From: DASYXT01 sp035934555
GTDB lineage: Bacteria; Verrucomicrobiota; Verrucomicrobiia; Limisphaerales; UBA8199
Length of the DNA stretch: 24,307 bases
Direction: 5' to 3'
Assembly (NCBI GenBank): GCA_035934555.1
Contig: DASYXT010000124.1
Location: 1-24,307, forward strand
The notes beneath the pieces were generated by a model. That model was not told where the DNA came from. It was given only the letters and a program-made list of their open reading frames with translations, and ran no database searches. Position 1 is the stretch's first letter; every line of letters begins with the position of its first letter. The translations under genes and the position numbers were made by a program. Positions 1 through 6,896 of this stretch are shown here, one piece after another.

Positions 1-87
1 ACAGACGAAATGACAGGTTCGAGTAACGCGTTGCAAAACCCGTTTCTCGGCAGTGGTGAGTCAACCCCGAAGAAACGAAGAATTTAA
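1..87 (+). CDS. C-terminal end of an unidentified protein (partial, cut by window edge)
   Basis: Frame 1 is open from the first base and ends at TAA 85-87, giving a 28-residue tail that finishes S-G-E-S-T-P-K-K-R-R-I. A basic, low-complexity end is plausible for a real protein, but the piece is too short to identify. After it, 88-245 holds no gene. A weak hairpin (CACCC at 120-124, GGGTG at 133-137) followed by short T runs at about 143-155 could be its terminator, but the stem is only 5 bp. The open frame could equally be chance. Confidence 0.25.
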   Translation, partial: TDEMTGSSNALQNPFLGSGESTPKKRRI

Positions 88-245
88 GATCGGGAAACGG
101 AAACTTTTTTACCGGTTGACACCCGCCCTAATGGGTGACCCGTTTTGCCCCTTTTTCTGTCTCTTGTAGGAAACTGCGCTTGAGCTTGATATGTTGAACC
201 AAGCCGAGTGCAACCATTGGCTTTTCTGCATAAAGTATCCTGGCT

Positions 246-512
246 CTATTCTGAAACTCTTCGGCCTGACTTTCGCGAAGGTCCTATAGGTGGCAGTTTC
301 GGCTCTCCACCGATCATCCTATCATAGCCGAAGAATGTTGCGAGTAGTGAGACATATCCTAGCAAAAATATTCCCACTACGAATAGCAGTTTCCATTTCC
401 TCAAAAAGGTTGATCCAAATGCCCAGGAAATGGCGCTGTGAGCACCAATGCACACAAACAAGGTTTGTGAACAGATACACGCGCCTGCAAGTATTTTCCT
501 AAAAAGCTTCAT
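246..512 (-). CDS. Small membrane protein, function unknown
   Basis: An 88-residue protein starting M-K-L-F-R-K-I-L-A-G-A-C. Residues 5-32 form one hydrophobic stretch and about 40-62 (L-L-F-V-V-G-I-F-L-L-G-Y-V-S-L-L) form a clear transmembrane helix; the C-terminus is polar and basic (G-P-S-R-K-S-G-R-R). The ATG at 510-512 overlaps the TGA stop (509-511) of the upstream gene fragment in an ATGA arrangement, which decides this start over a longer open frame and indicates translational coupling to that fragment. I do not recognise the family. A small membrane protein directly behind a large glycine-rich C-terminal region could be an immunity or chaperone-like partner, but that is inference only. 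Confidence 0.5.
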   Translation of the reverse strand: MKLFRKILAGACICSQTLFVCIGAHSAISWAFGSTFLRKWKLLFVVGIFLLGYVSLLATFFGYDRMIGGEPKLPPIGPSRKSGRRVSE

Positions 513-827
513 TTCCAATCGTTCAAGTATTCGTAGAAGTCCTCGCCAATCTGTTCCGTGTCGAAGCCAAAGATGCCTTCGATGAAAGCCTGGTCCGGAA
601 CTCCCCCTGCCAAGAACCCCGTACCCCCGAATAGCGCTCCACCAATTAATCCTCCACATAGTTGTTTCTCGAGGTTATCCCAGTTCCCTCCAAATAGAGC
701 CATGTCGGCTGCTCCTTTTCCGGCGCCCCCGAGGAGCCCACCAGCCATTAGCGATAGAAGATCGCCCGTGCGCGAAGCCAGATTCTCCCCTAGGGCATCC
801 GCCAAGCCTTCTGAAAGGCGGGAATTG
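509..827 (-). pseudogene. C-terminal remnant of a glycine-rich protein truncated by a transposon
   Basis: About 106 codons remain in frame, from N-N-S-R-L-S-E-G-L-A-D-A-L at the transposon edge to E-Y-L-N-D-W-K at the TGA 509-511. The middle is rich in Gly/Ala/Leu (A-G-G-L-L-G-G-A-G-K-G-A-A-D, then C-G-G-L-I-G-G-A-L-F-G-G-T-G-F), resembling the glycine-rich hydrophobic segment before the tip of Rhs/polymorphic-toxin-type proteins; that resemblance is by eye. The frame runs on into the transposon end, where an ATG at 863-865 lies, so any product would now begin with about 13 transposon-encoded residues. No matching N-terminal part is visible on the other side of the insertion (1956 onward), so the upstream part has been lost or rearranged. 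Confidence 0.5.
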
Positions 828-847
828 TTGGGGTCACATCTCAACAT
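828..847 (+). repeat. Left terminal inverted repeat of RAYT element
   Basis: The sequence TTGGGGTCACATCTCAACAT is exactly complementary to 1936-1955. It contains the transposase TGA stop (plus-strand tca at 834-836). Similarity fades outside the 20 bp. Confidence 0.85.
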
Positions 848-1886
848 TCGACAATTGTGCTTCAATCTGGTGGAGGGCGCGGCGCAATTCCGATTGCTTT
901 TCCAGCCGCTTGCCCAGCCGGCTGACCGCCTGGCCCACGGCCGCGTAATCCATCCCGCCGCTTAGCTTGCCCAATTGCGCCAGGCTCAAGCGCCCCTGCC
1001 GGCGCCCAAGCCATAAGGCCGCATCCCGCCCCCAATCCCCGTAGCGGTTGCTGAACTCAGCCCAACTCTGCCCCTTGGCCTGCTCGATCGCAGACACAAT
1101 TTGCGACCAGGCCACACGGCCGGCCAGGGCCTTGAGTTGCCACTGCTCCCGCTTGTTGCCGCGGTTTTCCTGGCGCAGACGCCGCGCGAAAGCTTCGGTA
1201 CCCAGCACCAAGCCCGCCACCAAGCGGTCCCAGGGCCGCTCGACCGTGCCCTGGCGCAGCGGCTGCTCGGTGTACTGCCGCAGCGCCGCCCGCCGCTGCG
1301 CATCGGTTTTGCCTCCACACGCCCGAGCCAGCGGTTCCCGCCACACCCAGGCCAACGGCGCGCAGTACCCCGCGTAGCCCCGGTACGAACTCCAGGGGAA
1401 TTCCCGCAACACTCGCAACCTCTCGGCAATCAACCCAGCCTTGGGCCTGGCTACCGGCCCGGCACGGGACGCGCTCACCTGGCGCTTATCCAGGCCCAAC
1501 CCCGCCACCCGGACCGGATTCAAGTGAACGTAACGCGCCACCTCCTGCCAGCCGGCGTCGTCCTCCACGACAAACGCACTGAACCGGCCCTGGAACAGAT
1601 GCCCGACCCGCCGGTGGCGGCGGTTAAACCAAACACTGTAACTGACGCCCAACCACTGCATGGCGCGGCTCAGGTTGGCTTCGGGTGTTTCCAACAGCAA
1701 ATGAAAATGGTTGGGCATCAGCACAAAGGCGTGAGTCCTTACTCCGAAGCGTTCGGTCTGCTCGGCCAGCAACTCCAAAAAATGGAACCGGTCCGAGTCG
1801 TCGCGGAAGATGGCCTTGCGCTCGTTGCCCCGGGCGGTGACGTGATACCTGCCGCCGGGCCGCTCGAGGCGTAATGCGCGCGCCAT
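834..1886 (-). CDS. REP-associated tyrosine transposase (Y1_Tnp / IS200-like HUH)
   Basis: A 350-residue transposase predicted to nick and join single-stranded DNA at its cognate palindromic or terminal repeats through a transient phosphotyrosine. The N-terminal Y1 domain shows the family entry G-G-R-Y-H-V-T-A-R-G-N (11-21), the metal-binding HUH motif M-P-N-H-F-H-L-L (57-64; H60 and H62) and the typical R-Y-V-H-L-N-P-V-R segment (118-126), whose Tyr119 is the likely nucleophile. About residues 190-350 form a long Arg-rich C-terminal region with helix-turn-helix-like character, common in RAYTs. The start M-A-R-A-L-R-L is chosen because homologues begin just before R-P-G; further in-frame starts upstream run into the right inverted repeat. 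The gene is intact, so the element may still be active. Confidence 0.88.
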   Translation of the reverse strand: MARALRLERPGGRYHVTARGNERKAIFRDDSDRFHFLELLAEQTERFGVRTHAFVLMPNHFHLLLETPEANLSRAMQWLGVSYSVWFNRRHRRVGHLFQGRFSAFVVEDDAGWQEVARYVHLNPVRVAGLGLDKRQVSASRAGPVARPKAGLIAERLRVLREFPWSSYRGYAGYCAPLAWVWREPLARACGGKTDAQRRAALRQYTEQPLRQGTVERPWDRLVAGLVLGTEAFARRLRQENRGNKREQWQLKALAGRVAWSQIVSAIEQAKGQSWAEFSNRYGDWGRDAALWLGRRQGRLSLAQLGKLSGGMDYAAVGQAVSRLGKRLEKQSELRRALHQIEAQLSNVEM

Positions 1887-1935
1887 GAACGACATCAAAG
1901 CACAGTCAGGGGTTGGGGTCAAGCTCAAATGTCTG

Positions 1936-1955
1936 ATGTTGAGATGTGACCCCAA
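1936..1955 (-). repeat. Right terminal inverted repeat of RAYT element
   Basis: ATGTTGAGATGTGACCCCAA is the exact reverse complement of 828-847 and lies about 50 bp upstream of the transposase start, so it could also carry or regulate its promoter. Confidence 0.85.
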
Positions 1956-2276
1956 TGCCCCCAGCCTTCAGCCCTCAGCCTTTCCCCTCGTTTGCTGTGT
2001 GGCTAGGCGCGTCGGCCCGTCGCCGTGCCGTTCCCCGCTCCGCATCCCTTCCCCCACGCTGCCGGTGGCCGACCGCCAGGTCCGCTCCACGCCTTCTCAG
2101 CTCGGCCGGGCTAGGTCCTCCCCGCGCCGTCGCCACACAGGCAAGCCACGACGCGCCACACCCCGCCCCGTGCCCAGCTCTTTTGTTTGGTTCCCGGCAC
2201 CGGGCCAGCCCGCCGCCGCCTCACAGCTTAGCCTTGTGTTGGGCGCAGGAAGTTTTAGGCTGGAGGCAGGTTGTAG
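1956..2276. other. Gene-free, C-rich stretch between transposon and kinase pair
   Basis: No convincing gene is visible in these 321 bp. The open frames here have no recognisable content. Next to the transposon lies a three-copy 7-bp tandem repeat (CAGCCTT, CAGCCCT, CAGCCTT at 1962-1982). The right end holds a ribosome binding site GGAGG at 2262-2266, ten bases before the kinase ATG at 2277. Confidence 0.5.
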
Positions 2277-3032
2277 ATGAAAACATTTGCGCAACTGGAT
2301 TTTCCGGGGCGGTTGATCGCCGTCGAGGGGCTCGATGGTTCGGGCAAATCGACGCAGATTTACCTGCTCAAGCGGTGGCTGGAACTGCAAGGGCTGAAGG
2401 TGTATTTCAGCGAATGGAATTCAAGCGAGCTGGTGAAGTCGGCGACCAGCAAAGGCAAGAAACGGGAGCTGTTGACGCCGACGACGTTCAGCCTCATCCA
2501 TGCGACCGATTTTGCCGATCGGTATGAACGGCACCTGGTGCCACTGCTGCGGGCCGGTTACCTTGTTTTGTGCGACCGTTATATTTTCACCGCGTTTGCC
2601 CGCGACGTGGTGCGGGGCTGTCCGCCGGAATGGGTGCGCGGCATCTACGATTTTGCCGCGCTGCCGGACCTGACCTTTTTTTTCAAAGCCGAATTGGAGG
2701 TGTCGCTGCAGCGCATCCTGGACGGCCGCCCCCAACTGAAATATTTCGAAGCGGGGATGGACCTGCGGCTCTCGACGGACCCCTATGAGAGCTTCCGGAT
2801 GTTCCAGGGGCGCATGCTCGAGCAGTACCTGGCAATGAGCACCGAGTTCAACTTCATGGTTATGGACGCCAACCAGCTCATCGAGAAACAACAGGCGATC
2901 ATCCGGGAGTTGGTCGCCCAGAAGCTCAAGCTCGATAATTTCCGGCGCGCGGAGCGTCCGCCGGCCCCGCCGTCGGTGCGTTCAGCACATCCCGGTGTGC
3001 GGCTGGTGAAGGAGCCACTGACAATAGAATGA
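2277..3032 (+). CDS. Thymidylate-kinase-like P-loop kinase, first of a tandem pair
   Basis: A 251-residue nucleotide kinase of the thymidylate kinase fold, expected to move phosphate from ATP to a nucleoside monophosphate. Visible features are the P-loop G-L-D-G-S-G-K-S-T (18-26), a D-R-Y motif (100-102, in L-C-D-R-Y-I-F-T-A-F-A-R-D) and A-T-D-F-A-D-R (76-82). The canonical T-R-E-P-G-G segment after the P-loop is absent, replaced by F-S-E-W-N-S-S-E-L, so dTMP may not be the substrate. The last 40 residues are Pro/Arg-rich and look disordered. GGAGG precedes the ATG by ten bases, and the gene overlaps its paralogue by 4 bp. A true tmk function is possible; the family call is firm, the substrate is not. 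Confidence 0.8.
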   Translation: MKTFAQLDFPGRLIAVEGLDGSGKSTQIYLLKRWLELQGLKVYFSEWNSSELVKSATSKGKKRELLTPTTFSLIHATDFADRYERHLVPLLRAGYLVLCDRYIFTAFARDVVRGCPPEWVRGIYDFAALPDLTFFFKAELEVSLQRILDGRPQLKYFEAGMDLRLSTDPYESFRMFQGRMLEQYLAMSTEFNFMVMDANQLIEKQQAIIRELVAQKLKLDNFRRAERPPAPPSVRSAHPGVRLVKEPLTIE

Positions 3033-3760
3033 AGCGGGTTGTGCAAAACCATATCGTCGTGCCCCGGCGCACGCCGCGGCGCTTTTATGGGCACGGCATC
3101 CCCAAAGTCGAGTTGGAACGGCTCGCGGGCCGTTTGATTGTGGTCGAAGGAGCGGACGGTTCCGGGCGCTCGACGCAGATTGCGGGGCTGGTGGAATGGC
3201 TCGAAGGCTGCGGTCACGCGACGGTGCAGGTTGGCTTGAAGCGCTCGACACTGGTCAGCGAGGAGTTGGAGCAGGCGCAGGAAGGCAACATCCTGAGCCG
3301 GACGACGCTGAGCCTGTTTTACGCGACCGATTTCGCCGACCAGCTCGAGAACATCATCCTGCCGGCGTTGAAGGCGGGGTTTATTGTGCTGGCGGACCGC
3401 TACATTTACACGCTGATGGCGCGCGATATGGTGCGCGGCATGGACGAAGCCTGGTTGAAGAACCTGTACGGCATGGCACTCGAACCCGACGCGGTCTTTT
3501 ACCTGAATGTGCCGCCCGAGGAATTGGTTCAGCGCAACTTTGCGAAAAACGCCGCGCTGGATTATTGGGAGAGCGGGATGGACCTGGGGTTGTCGCGGGA
3601 TATGTTCGACAGTTTTCTCAAGTACCAGGCGGCGATGGCCAACACGTTTCGTGACCTGCAGCGCACCTACGGGTTCACGATTGTCGATGCCCAGCGCTCG
3701 GTCGAAGCCATCAATGCCGAGCTGCGCAAGAAGATCGGCGCCGTTTTGTCGGGCAAGTAA
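3029..3760 (+). CDS. Thymidylate-kinase-like paralogue with Arg in the P-loop
   Basis: A 243-residue paralogue of the preceding gene; they share the V-E-G-x-D-G-S-G-x-S-T-Q-I core, the A-T-D-F-A-D segment (99-104), the D-R-Y-I-x-T-x-x-A-R-D motif (123 onward) and a similar Y/F-x-S-G/A-M-D-L region. The P-loop reads G-A-D-G-S-G-R-S-T (41-49), with Arg47 at the place of the normally invariant Walker A Lys. An extra basic N-terminus of about 30 residues precedes the fold. ATGA overlap at 3029-3032 implies coupled translation. The pair may form a heterodimer in which one subunit is catalytic and the other regulatory, or the Arg form may still bind nucleotide; neither can be decided from sequence. 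Confidence 0.78.
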   Translation: MKRVVQNHIVVPRRTPRRFYGHGIPKVELERLAGRLIVVEGADGSGRSTQIAGLVEWLEGCGHATVQVGLKRSTLVSEELEQAQEGNILSRTTLSLFYATDFADQLENIILPALKAGFIVLADRYIYTLMARDMVRGMDEAWLKNLYGMALEPDAVFYLNVPPEELVQRNFAKNAALDYWESGMDLGLSRDMFDSFLKYQAAMANTFRDLQRTYGFTIVDAQRSVEAINAELRKKIGAVLSGK

Positions 3761-3811
3761 GTTGCAAATGTAACTTGATCCATTCTCGCCCGGGGCCACA
3801 CCATACCGCGT

Positions 3812-4801
3812 ATGGCAGAAGCGAGCACCAAACAGGACCATGTAGTGGGTGTCGATCTAGGCGGCACGAAAATCCTGGCCGGGGTTTTCGGGTCATCTCT
3901 GGACGAAAACCTGGGGTTGGCCAAACTGAGCACCAAATCTCAGCGCGGCGTGGAGCGGGTGGTCGAACGCATCGCCCGCTGTGTCCAGGACGCGGTCGAT
4001 GAAGCGGACCTGAGCATGAAGCAGATCGCGGGCATCGGCATAGGGGCCCCCGGCGCGGTGGATTTCAACGCCGGCACGGTTATTTTCGCGCCGAACATGG
4101 AAGGCTGGAAGGATATCGCGCTGAAGAAGGAATTGGAGAAGGAACTGGGGGTGCCGGTGTTCGTTGAAAACGATTGTAATATCTCCGCGCTCGGGGTGTA
4201 TGTGAAGGAGCTGAAGTCCAAACCCCACAGCATGGTGGGCATCTTTGTGGGGACGGGCATTGGGGGCGGACTGATCATCAATGGGGAGTTGTACAGCGGC
4301 TTTGGCCACACCGCCGGTGAGATCGGGCACATGGTGCTGGAAGTCAGCGGGCCCAAATGCGGCTGCGGCAATAAGGGATGTTTCGAAGCGTTGGCCAGCC
4401 GCACCGCCATTTTTCAGCAGATCAAAGCGGGCATCAAAGACGGCCAAAAAACGCTCTTGACCGAAATGCTCGGCGCGGACCTGGAGGATCTGCGCAGCGG
4501 AGATTTGCGCAAGGCCATTCGCCGTGGTGACAAGTTCGTGGACCGCATCGTGGAAGGCGCGGCGGAGTACATTGGGATCGCGACGGCGAACCTCATCAAC
4601 GTGCTCAACCCGGAAGTGGTGGTGTTGGGGGGCGGCGTCATCGAAGCGCTCGCCGACGAAATGATGGGCGTTATTGTCGAGACCGCCACCGAATACGCGA
4701 TGCCGGGGGCGATGAAAGGGGTCGAGATTGTTCCTTCCAAGCTGGGGGACAGCGCCGGGATCACAGGGGGCGCCGTGCTGGCACGCCGGCACGCCAAGTG
4801 A
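3812..4801 (+). CDS. ROK-family sugar kinase, probable glucokinase
   Basis: A 329-residue cytoplasmic kinase predicted to phosphorylate glucose or a related hexose with ATP. The phosphate-binding motif G-V-D-L-G-G-T-K lies at 13-20, the catalytic Asp in V-E-N-D-C-N (D121), the second phosphate motif F-V-G-T-G-I-G-G-G at 145-153, and the ROK zinc site G-H followed nine residues later by C-G-C-G-N-K-G-C (H173, C183, C185, C190) and F-E. There is no N-terminal helix-turn-helix, so this is the kinase rather than the repressor branch of ROK. It follows the kinase pair by 51 bp on the same strand and may be co-transcribed. N-acetylglucosamine, fructose or mannose kinases are the main alternatives. 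Confidence 0.88.
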   Translation: MAEASTKQDHVVGVDLGGTKILAGVFGSSLDENLGLAKLSTKSQRGVERVVERIARCVQDAVDEADLSMKQIAGIGIGAPGAVDFNAGTVIFAPNMEGWKDIALKKELEKELGVPVFVENDCNISALGVYVKELKSKPHSMVGIFVGTGIGGGLIINGELYSGFGHTAGEIGHMVLEVSGPKCGCGNKGCFEALASRTAIFQQIKAGIKDGQKTLLTEMLGADLEDLRSGDLRKAIRRGDKFVDRIVEGAAEYIGIATANLINVLNPEVVVLGGGVIEALADEMMGVIVETATEYAMPGAMKGVEIVPSKLGDSAGITGGAVLARRHAK

Positions 4802-4816
4802 GGCGCCGGAGCGCGA

Positions 4817-4860
4817 CCCAACACTAAAGTGTTGGGCTATTGTCAGAAGTCCCTCCGGAC
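4817..4860. repeat. REP-like double hairpin between convergent genes
   Basis: A hairpin with arms CCCAACACT (4817-4825) and AGTGTTGGG (4828-4836) is followed 12 bp later by a small hairpin GTCC-CTCC-GGAC (4849-4860). It sits in the 101-bp gap between the sugar kinase and the convergent carB half. There is no strong T run on either strand, so it fits a dispersed palindromic (REP-like) unit better than a classical intrinsic terminator, although it could slow polymerase from both sides. Confidence 0.5.
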
Positions 4861-4902
4861 AAACACACAAAAGTTCGCGTTCCGGATGACTTTCAAACGC
4901 TT

Positions 4903-6432
4903 TTATTCAACCAGTGCCTGCGCCGCCAATACTTCTTCGAAATCCACGAGTTCTTTGATCTGAGCCAGGAACCAGCGATCGATGCGGGTAAGCTGAAAAA
5001 TCTCTTCGGTAGTAAAGCCGGCGCGCAGTGCGTGGCGGAGAAAAAAGATGCGCTCCGCATTGGGCACACTCAACTTCTGCTTGATGAGTTCCCGCGGTAA
5101 AATATCCCGGTCGCCATAGACCTGCTCGCCGAAGCGCCACGGCTTGCCGTCTCCGCCCAGGCCGTAGCGGCCGATTTCCAGCGAGCGCAGGGCCTTCTGC
5201 AGGGATTCTTTGAAGGTGCGGCCGATGGCCATCGCTTCGCCGACGCTCTTCATTTGGGTGTTCAGGGTCGGGTCCGCCTGCGGGAATTTCTCGAAGGCAA
5301 AGCGGGGAATTTTGGTCACGACGTAATCAATGGTGGGCTCGAAGCTGGCCGGCGTCTCGCGGGTGATGTCGTTCCTGATTTCATCCAACAGGTAACCGAC
5401 GGCGAGTTTGGCGGCAATCTTGGCGATGGGAAAGCCGGTGGCCTTCGAGGCGAGTGCCGAGGAGCGCGAGACGCGCGGGTTCATCTCGATGATTACCATC
5501 CGGCCGTTGTCCGGGTTTACGGCGAATTGGATATTGGAGCCACCGGTCTCGACCCCGACTGCCCGGATCACCGCGAAGGAAGCATCGCGCATCAATTGGT
5601 ACTCTTTATCCGTGAGGGTCTGGATGGGAGCGACGGTGATAGAATCGCCGGTGTGGATGCCCATCGGATCGAAGTTCTCAATCGAGCAGATGATCACACA
5701 GTTGTCTGCGCGGTCGCGCATGACCTCCATTTCAAACTCTTTCCAACCGAGCAACGATTCCTCGATCAGGATTTCCGAGACGGGCGAAAGCTCCAGACCG
5801 CGTTTGGCGATCTCTTCGAATTCGTCGCGGTTGTAGCCGATGCCGCCGCCGGTGCCGCCGAGGGTGAACGCGGGCCGAATGATCAGCGGCAAACGCCCAA
5901 TGCGCTCGGCGATTTGCCGCGCTTCTTCGAGGTTATGCGCCGTGCCGCTGATGGGCACATCGAGGCCGATCTCAATCATCAGGTCTTTGAACACCTGCCG
6001 GTCTTCGCCGCGCTCGATGGCCCGGGCATTGGCACCGATCATCTCGACGCCGTGCTTATCCAGCGTGCCGGCCCGATACAGGGCCATGGCGGTGTTCAGC
6101 GCCGTTTGGCCCCCGAGCGTCGGCAGCAAAACCAATTTGCCCGCCTGGCCGCCCGCTCGCGCGCCGGCTGATGCTTTGGCTTCCGCGAGTTCACGGATGA
6201 TGATCTTCTCGACGCATTCCGGGGTGATCGGCTCGATATAAGTGCGGTCGGCGAATTCCGGGTCGGTCATGATCGTCGCCGGATTGGAGTTGAGCAGGAT
6301 GACGCGGTAGCCTTCTTCGCGCAGGGCTTTGCAGGCCTGGGTACCGGAATAATCAAATTCGCAGGCCTGCCCAATGATGATGGGGCCGGCGCCAATTATC
6401 AGGACGGAATCGATGTCCGTGCGTTTGGGCAT
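4903..6432 (-). CDS. carB: Carbamoyl-phosphate synthase large subunit, N-terminal half only
   Basis: A 509-residue protein that aligns by eye with the first half of bacterial CarB (about 1,070 residues). This half makes carboxyphosphate from bicarbonate and ATP and passes it on, for pyrimidine and arginine synthesis. It starts with the family signature M-P-K-R-T-D-I-D-S-V-L-I-I-G-A-G-P, contains the ATP-grasp core (R-P-A-F-T-L-G-G-T-G-G-G-I, then E-S-L-L-G-W-K-E-F-E-M-E-V) and N-P-R-V-S-R-S-S-A-L-A-S-K-A-T-G-F-P, and enters the oligomerisation domain (T-R-I-D-R-W-F-L-A-Q-I), stopping soon after at A-L-V-E. The carbamate-phosphorylating half and the allosteric domain do not follow. An Ala/Gly-rich insertion (A-S-A-G-A-R-A-G-G-Q-A-G) precedes L-V-L-L-P-T-L-G-G-Q-T. 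This matches naturally split CarB, as in methanogens and Aquifex, but a truncated gene cannot be ruled out. Confidence 0.9.
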   Translation of the reverse strand: MPKRTDIDSVLIIGAGPIIIGQACEFDYSGTQACKALREEGYRVILLNSNPATIMTDPEFADRTYIEPITPECVEKIIIRELAEAKASAGARAGGQAGKLVLLPTLGGQTALNTAMALYRAGTLDKHGVEMIGANARAIERGEDRQVFKDLMIEIGLDVPISGTAHNLEEARQIAERIGRLPLIIRPAFTLGGTGGGIGYNRDEFEEIAKRGLELSPVSEILIEESLLGWKEFEMEVMRDRADNCVIICSIENFDPMGIHTGDSITVAPIQTLTDKEYQLMRDASFAVIRAVGVETGGSNIQFAVNPDNGRMVIIEMNPRVSRSSALASKATGFPIAKIAAKLAVGYLLDEIRNDITRETPASFEPTIDYVVTKIPRFAFEKFPQADPTLNTQMKSVGEAMAIGRTFKESLQKALRSLEIGRYGLGGDGKPWRFGEQVYGDRDILPRELIKQKLSVPNAERIFFLRHALRAGFTTEEIFQLTRIDRWFLAQIKELVDFEEVLAAQALVE

Positions 6433-6561
6433 AAATGCGCGGAGATTTAAGGCTAAACGGCCCGCAATGTCATGGGCAAAAGCGCGACGAAACCAGCGCA
6501 AGCCAGCATGCGTGGGTGGCGGGCATTCGCTGCAGGAAGTCGCAAGAAATGGAGTTGCCGC

Positions 6562-6577
6562 GCCCCGGTCGCGGGGC
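6562..6577. other. GC-rich hairpin in the divergent carB/DUF4160 gap
   Basis: GCCCCG-GTCG-CGGGGC forms a perfect 6-bp stem with a 4-base loop, about 130 bp upstream of the carB start. On the minus strand it could lie in the carB leader; on the plus strand it is followed by TATTTG. Its role is unknown; it may be only a small repeat. Confidence 0.3.
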
Positions 6578-6623
6578 TATTTGAATATCTGACATTTTAG
6601 AGGAACAAAAATTCACTCTGATT

Positions 6624-6888
6624 ATGCCTGAAATCTCGCGCTTCTATGGCATCATTATACGTATGTATGCTGGTGACCATGCGCCGCCGCATTTTCATGC
6701 TGAGTACGGTGCCGAAGCGGCGCAGATTGATGTTCGTACCGGAAATATCTTAGCGGGAGCCTTGCCCGGCCCGGGCCTTGCGCCTAGTGCAGGACTGGGC
6801 CGAAATGCACCGCGAGGAGCTTCTAGAGAATTTTGACGGCCTCCAACTCGACCTGCCGCGCTATCGCAAAATTCAACCCCTGGAGTAA
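6624..6888 (+). pseudogene. DUF4160 protein gene with a one-base frameshift
   Basis: The N-terminal part M-P-E-I-S-R-F-Y-G-I-I-I-R-M-Y, D-H-A-P-P-H-F-H-A-E-Y-G is the hallmark of DUF4160, a family often paired with DUF2442 and predicted to form toxin-antitoxin-like pairs. After L-A-G-A-L-P the frame leaves the family. One base further on, the expected C-terminus resumes (R-A-L-R-L-V-Q-D-W-A-E-M-H-R-E-E-L-L-E-N) and runs to TAA 6886-6888. The region is 265 nt, i.e. 88 codons plus one base. The extra base lies in the G/C-only run at about 6763-6775 (CCCGGCCCGGGCC). Read without the shift, the product is a 70-residue protein with an aberrant tail ending at 6836. Cause: real mutation, sequencing error, or (less likely) a +1 slip on CCC-G. 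Confidence 0.85.
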
Positions 6889-6896
6889 ATTATCGC

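Larger units (their letters stand above)
828..1955 (-). mobile_element. RAYT-type (REP-associated tyrosine transposase) element with 20-bp inverted ends
   Basis: A 1,128-bp unit is bounded by perfect 20-bp inverted repeats (828-847 and 1936-1955) and filled by a single Y1-family transposase gene on the minus strand. The transposase stop codon lies inside the left repeat. It interrupts the glycine-rich gene at 827/828. No target-site duplication is evident, which fits single-strand HUH transposition (IS200/IS605-like and RAYT chemistry does not duplicate the target), though classical IS200 elements lack such long inverted ends. Confidence 0.75.

Noticed and set aside
14..40. tRNA T-arm-like GGTTCGAG near the left edge as the other att copy of the element
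   Set aside because: Only the 7-base GGTTCGA is shared with the tRNA; the flanking stem does not match, so it is not an att copy.
120..155. Intrinsic terminator after the partial gene at the left edge
   Set aside because: The CACCC/GGGTG stem is only 5 bp with an 8-base loop, and the T runs are broken and distant.
1956..2276. N-terminal part of the transposon-split glycine-rich gene on the far side of the insertion
   Set aside because: No minus-strand frame here joins the stub in frame or shares its composition, so a simple one-step interruption of an adjacent gene is not supported.
3893..4870. 325-codon minus-strand frame opposite the ROK kinase
   Set aside because: The plus strand encodes full ROK motifs; the minus product is His/Arg-rich low-quality sequence.
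5254..6171. 305-codon plus-strand frame opposite carB
   Set aside because: CarB motifs on the minus strand are continuous through it; the plus product has no family pattern.
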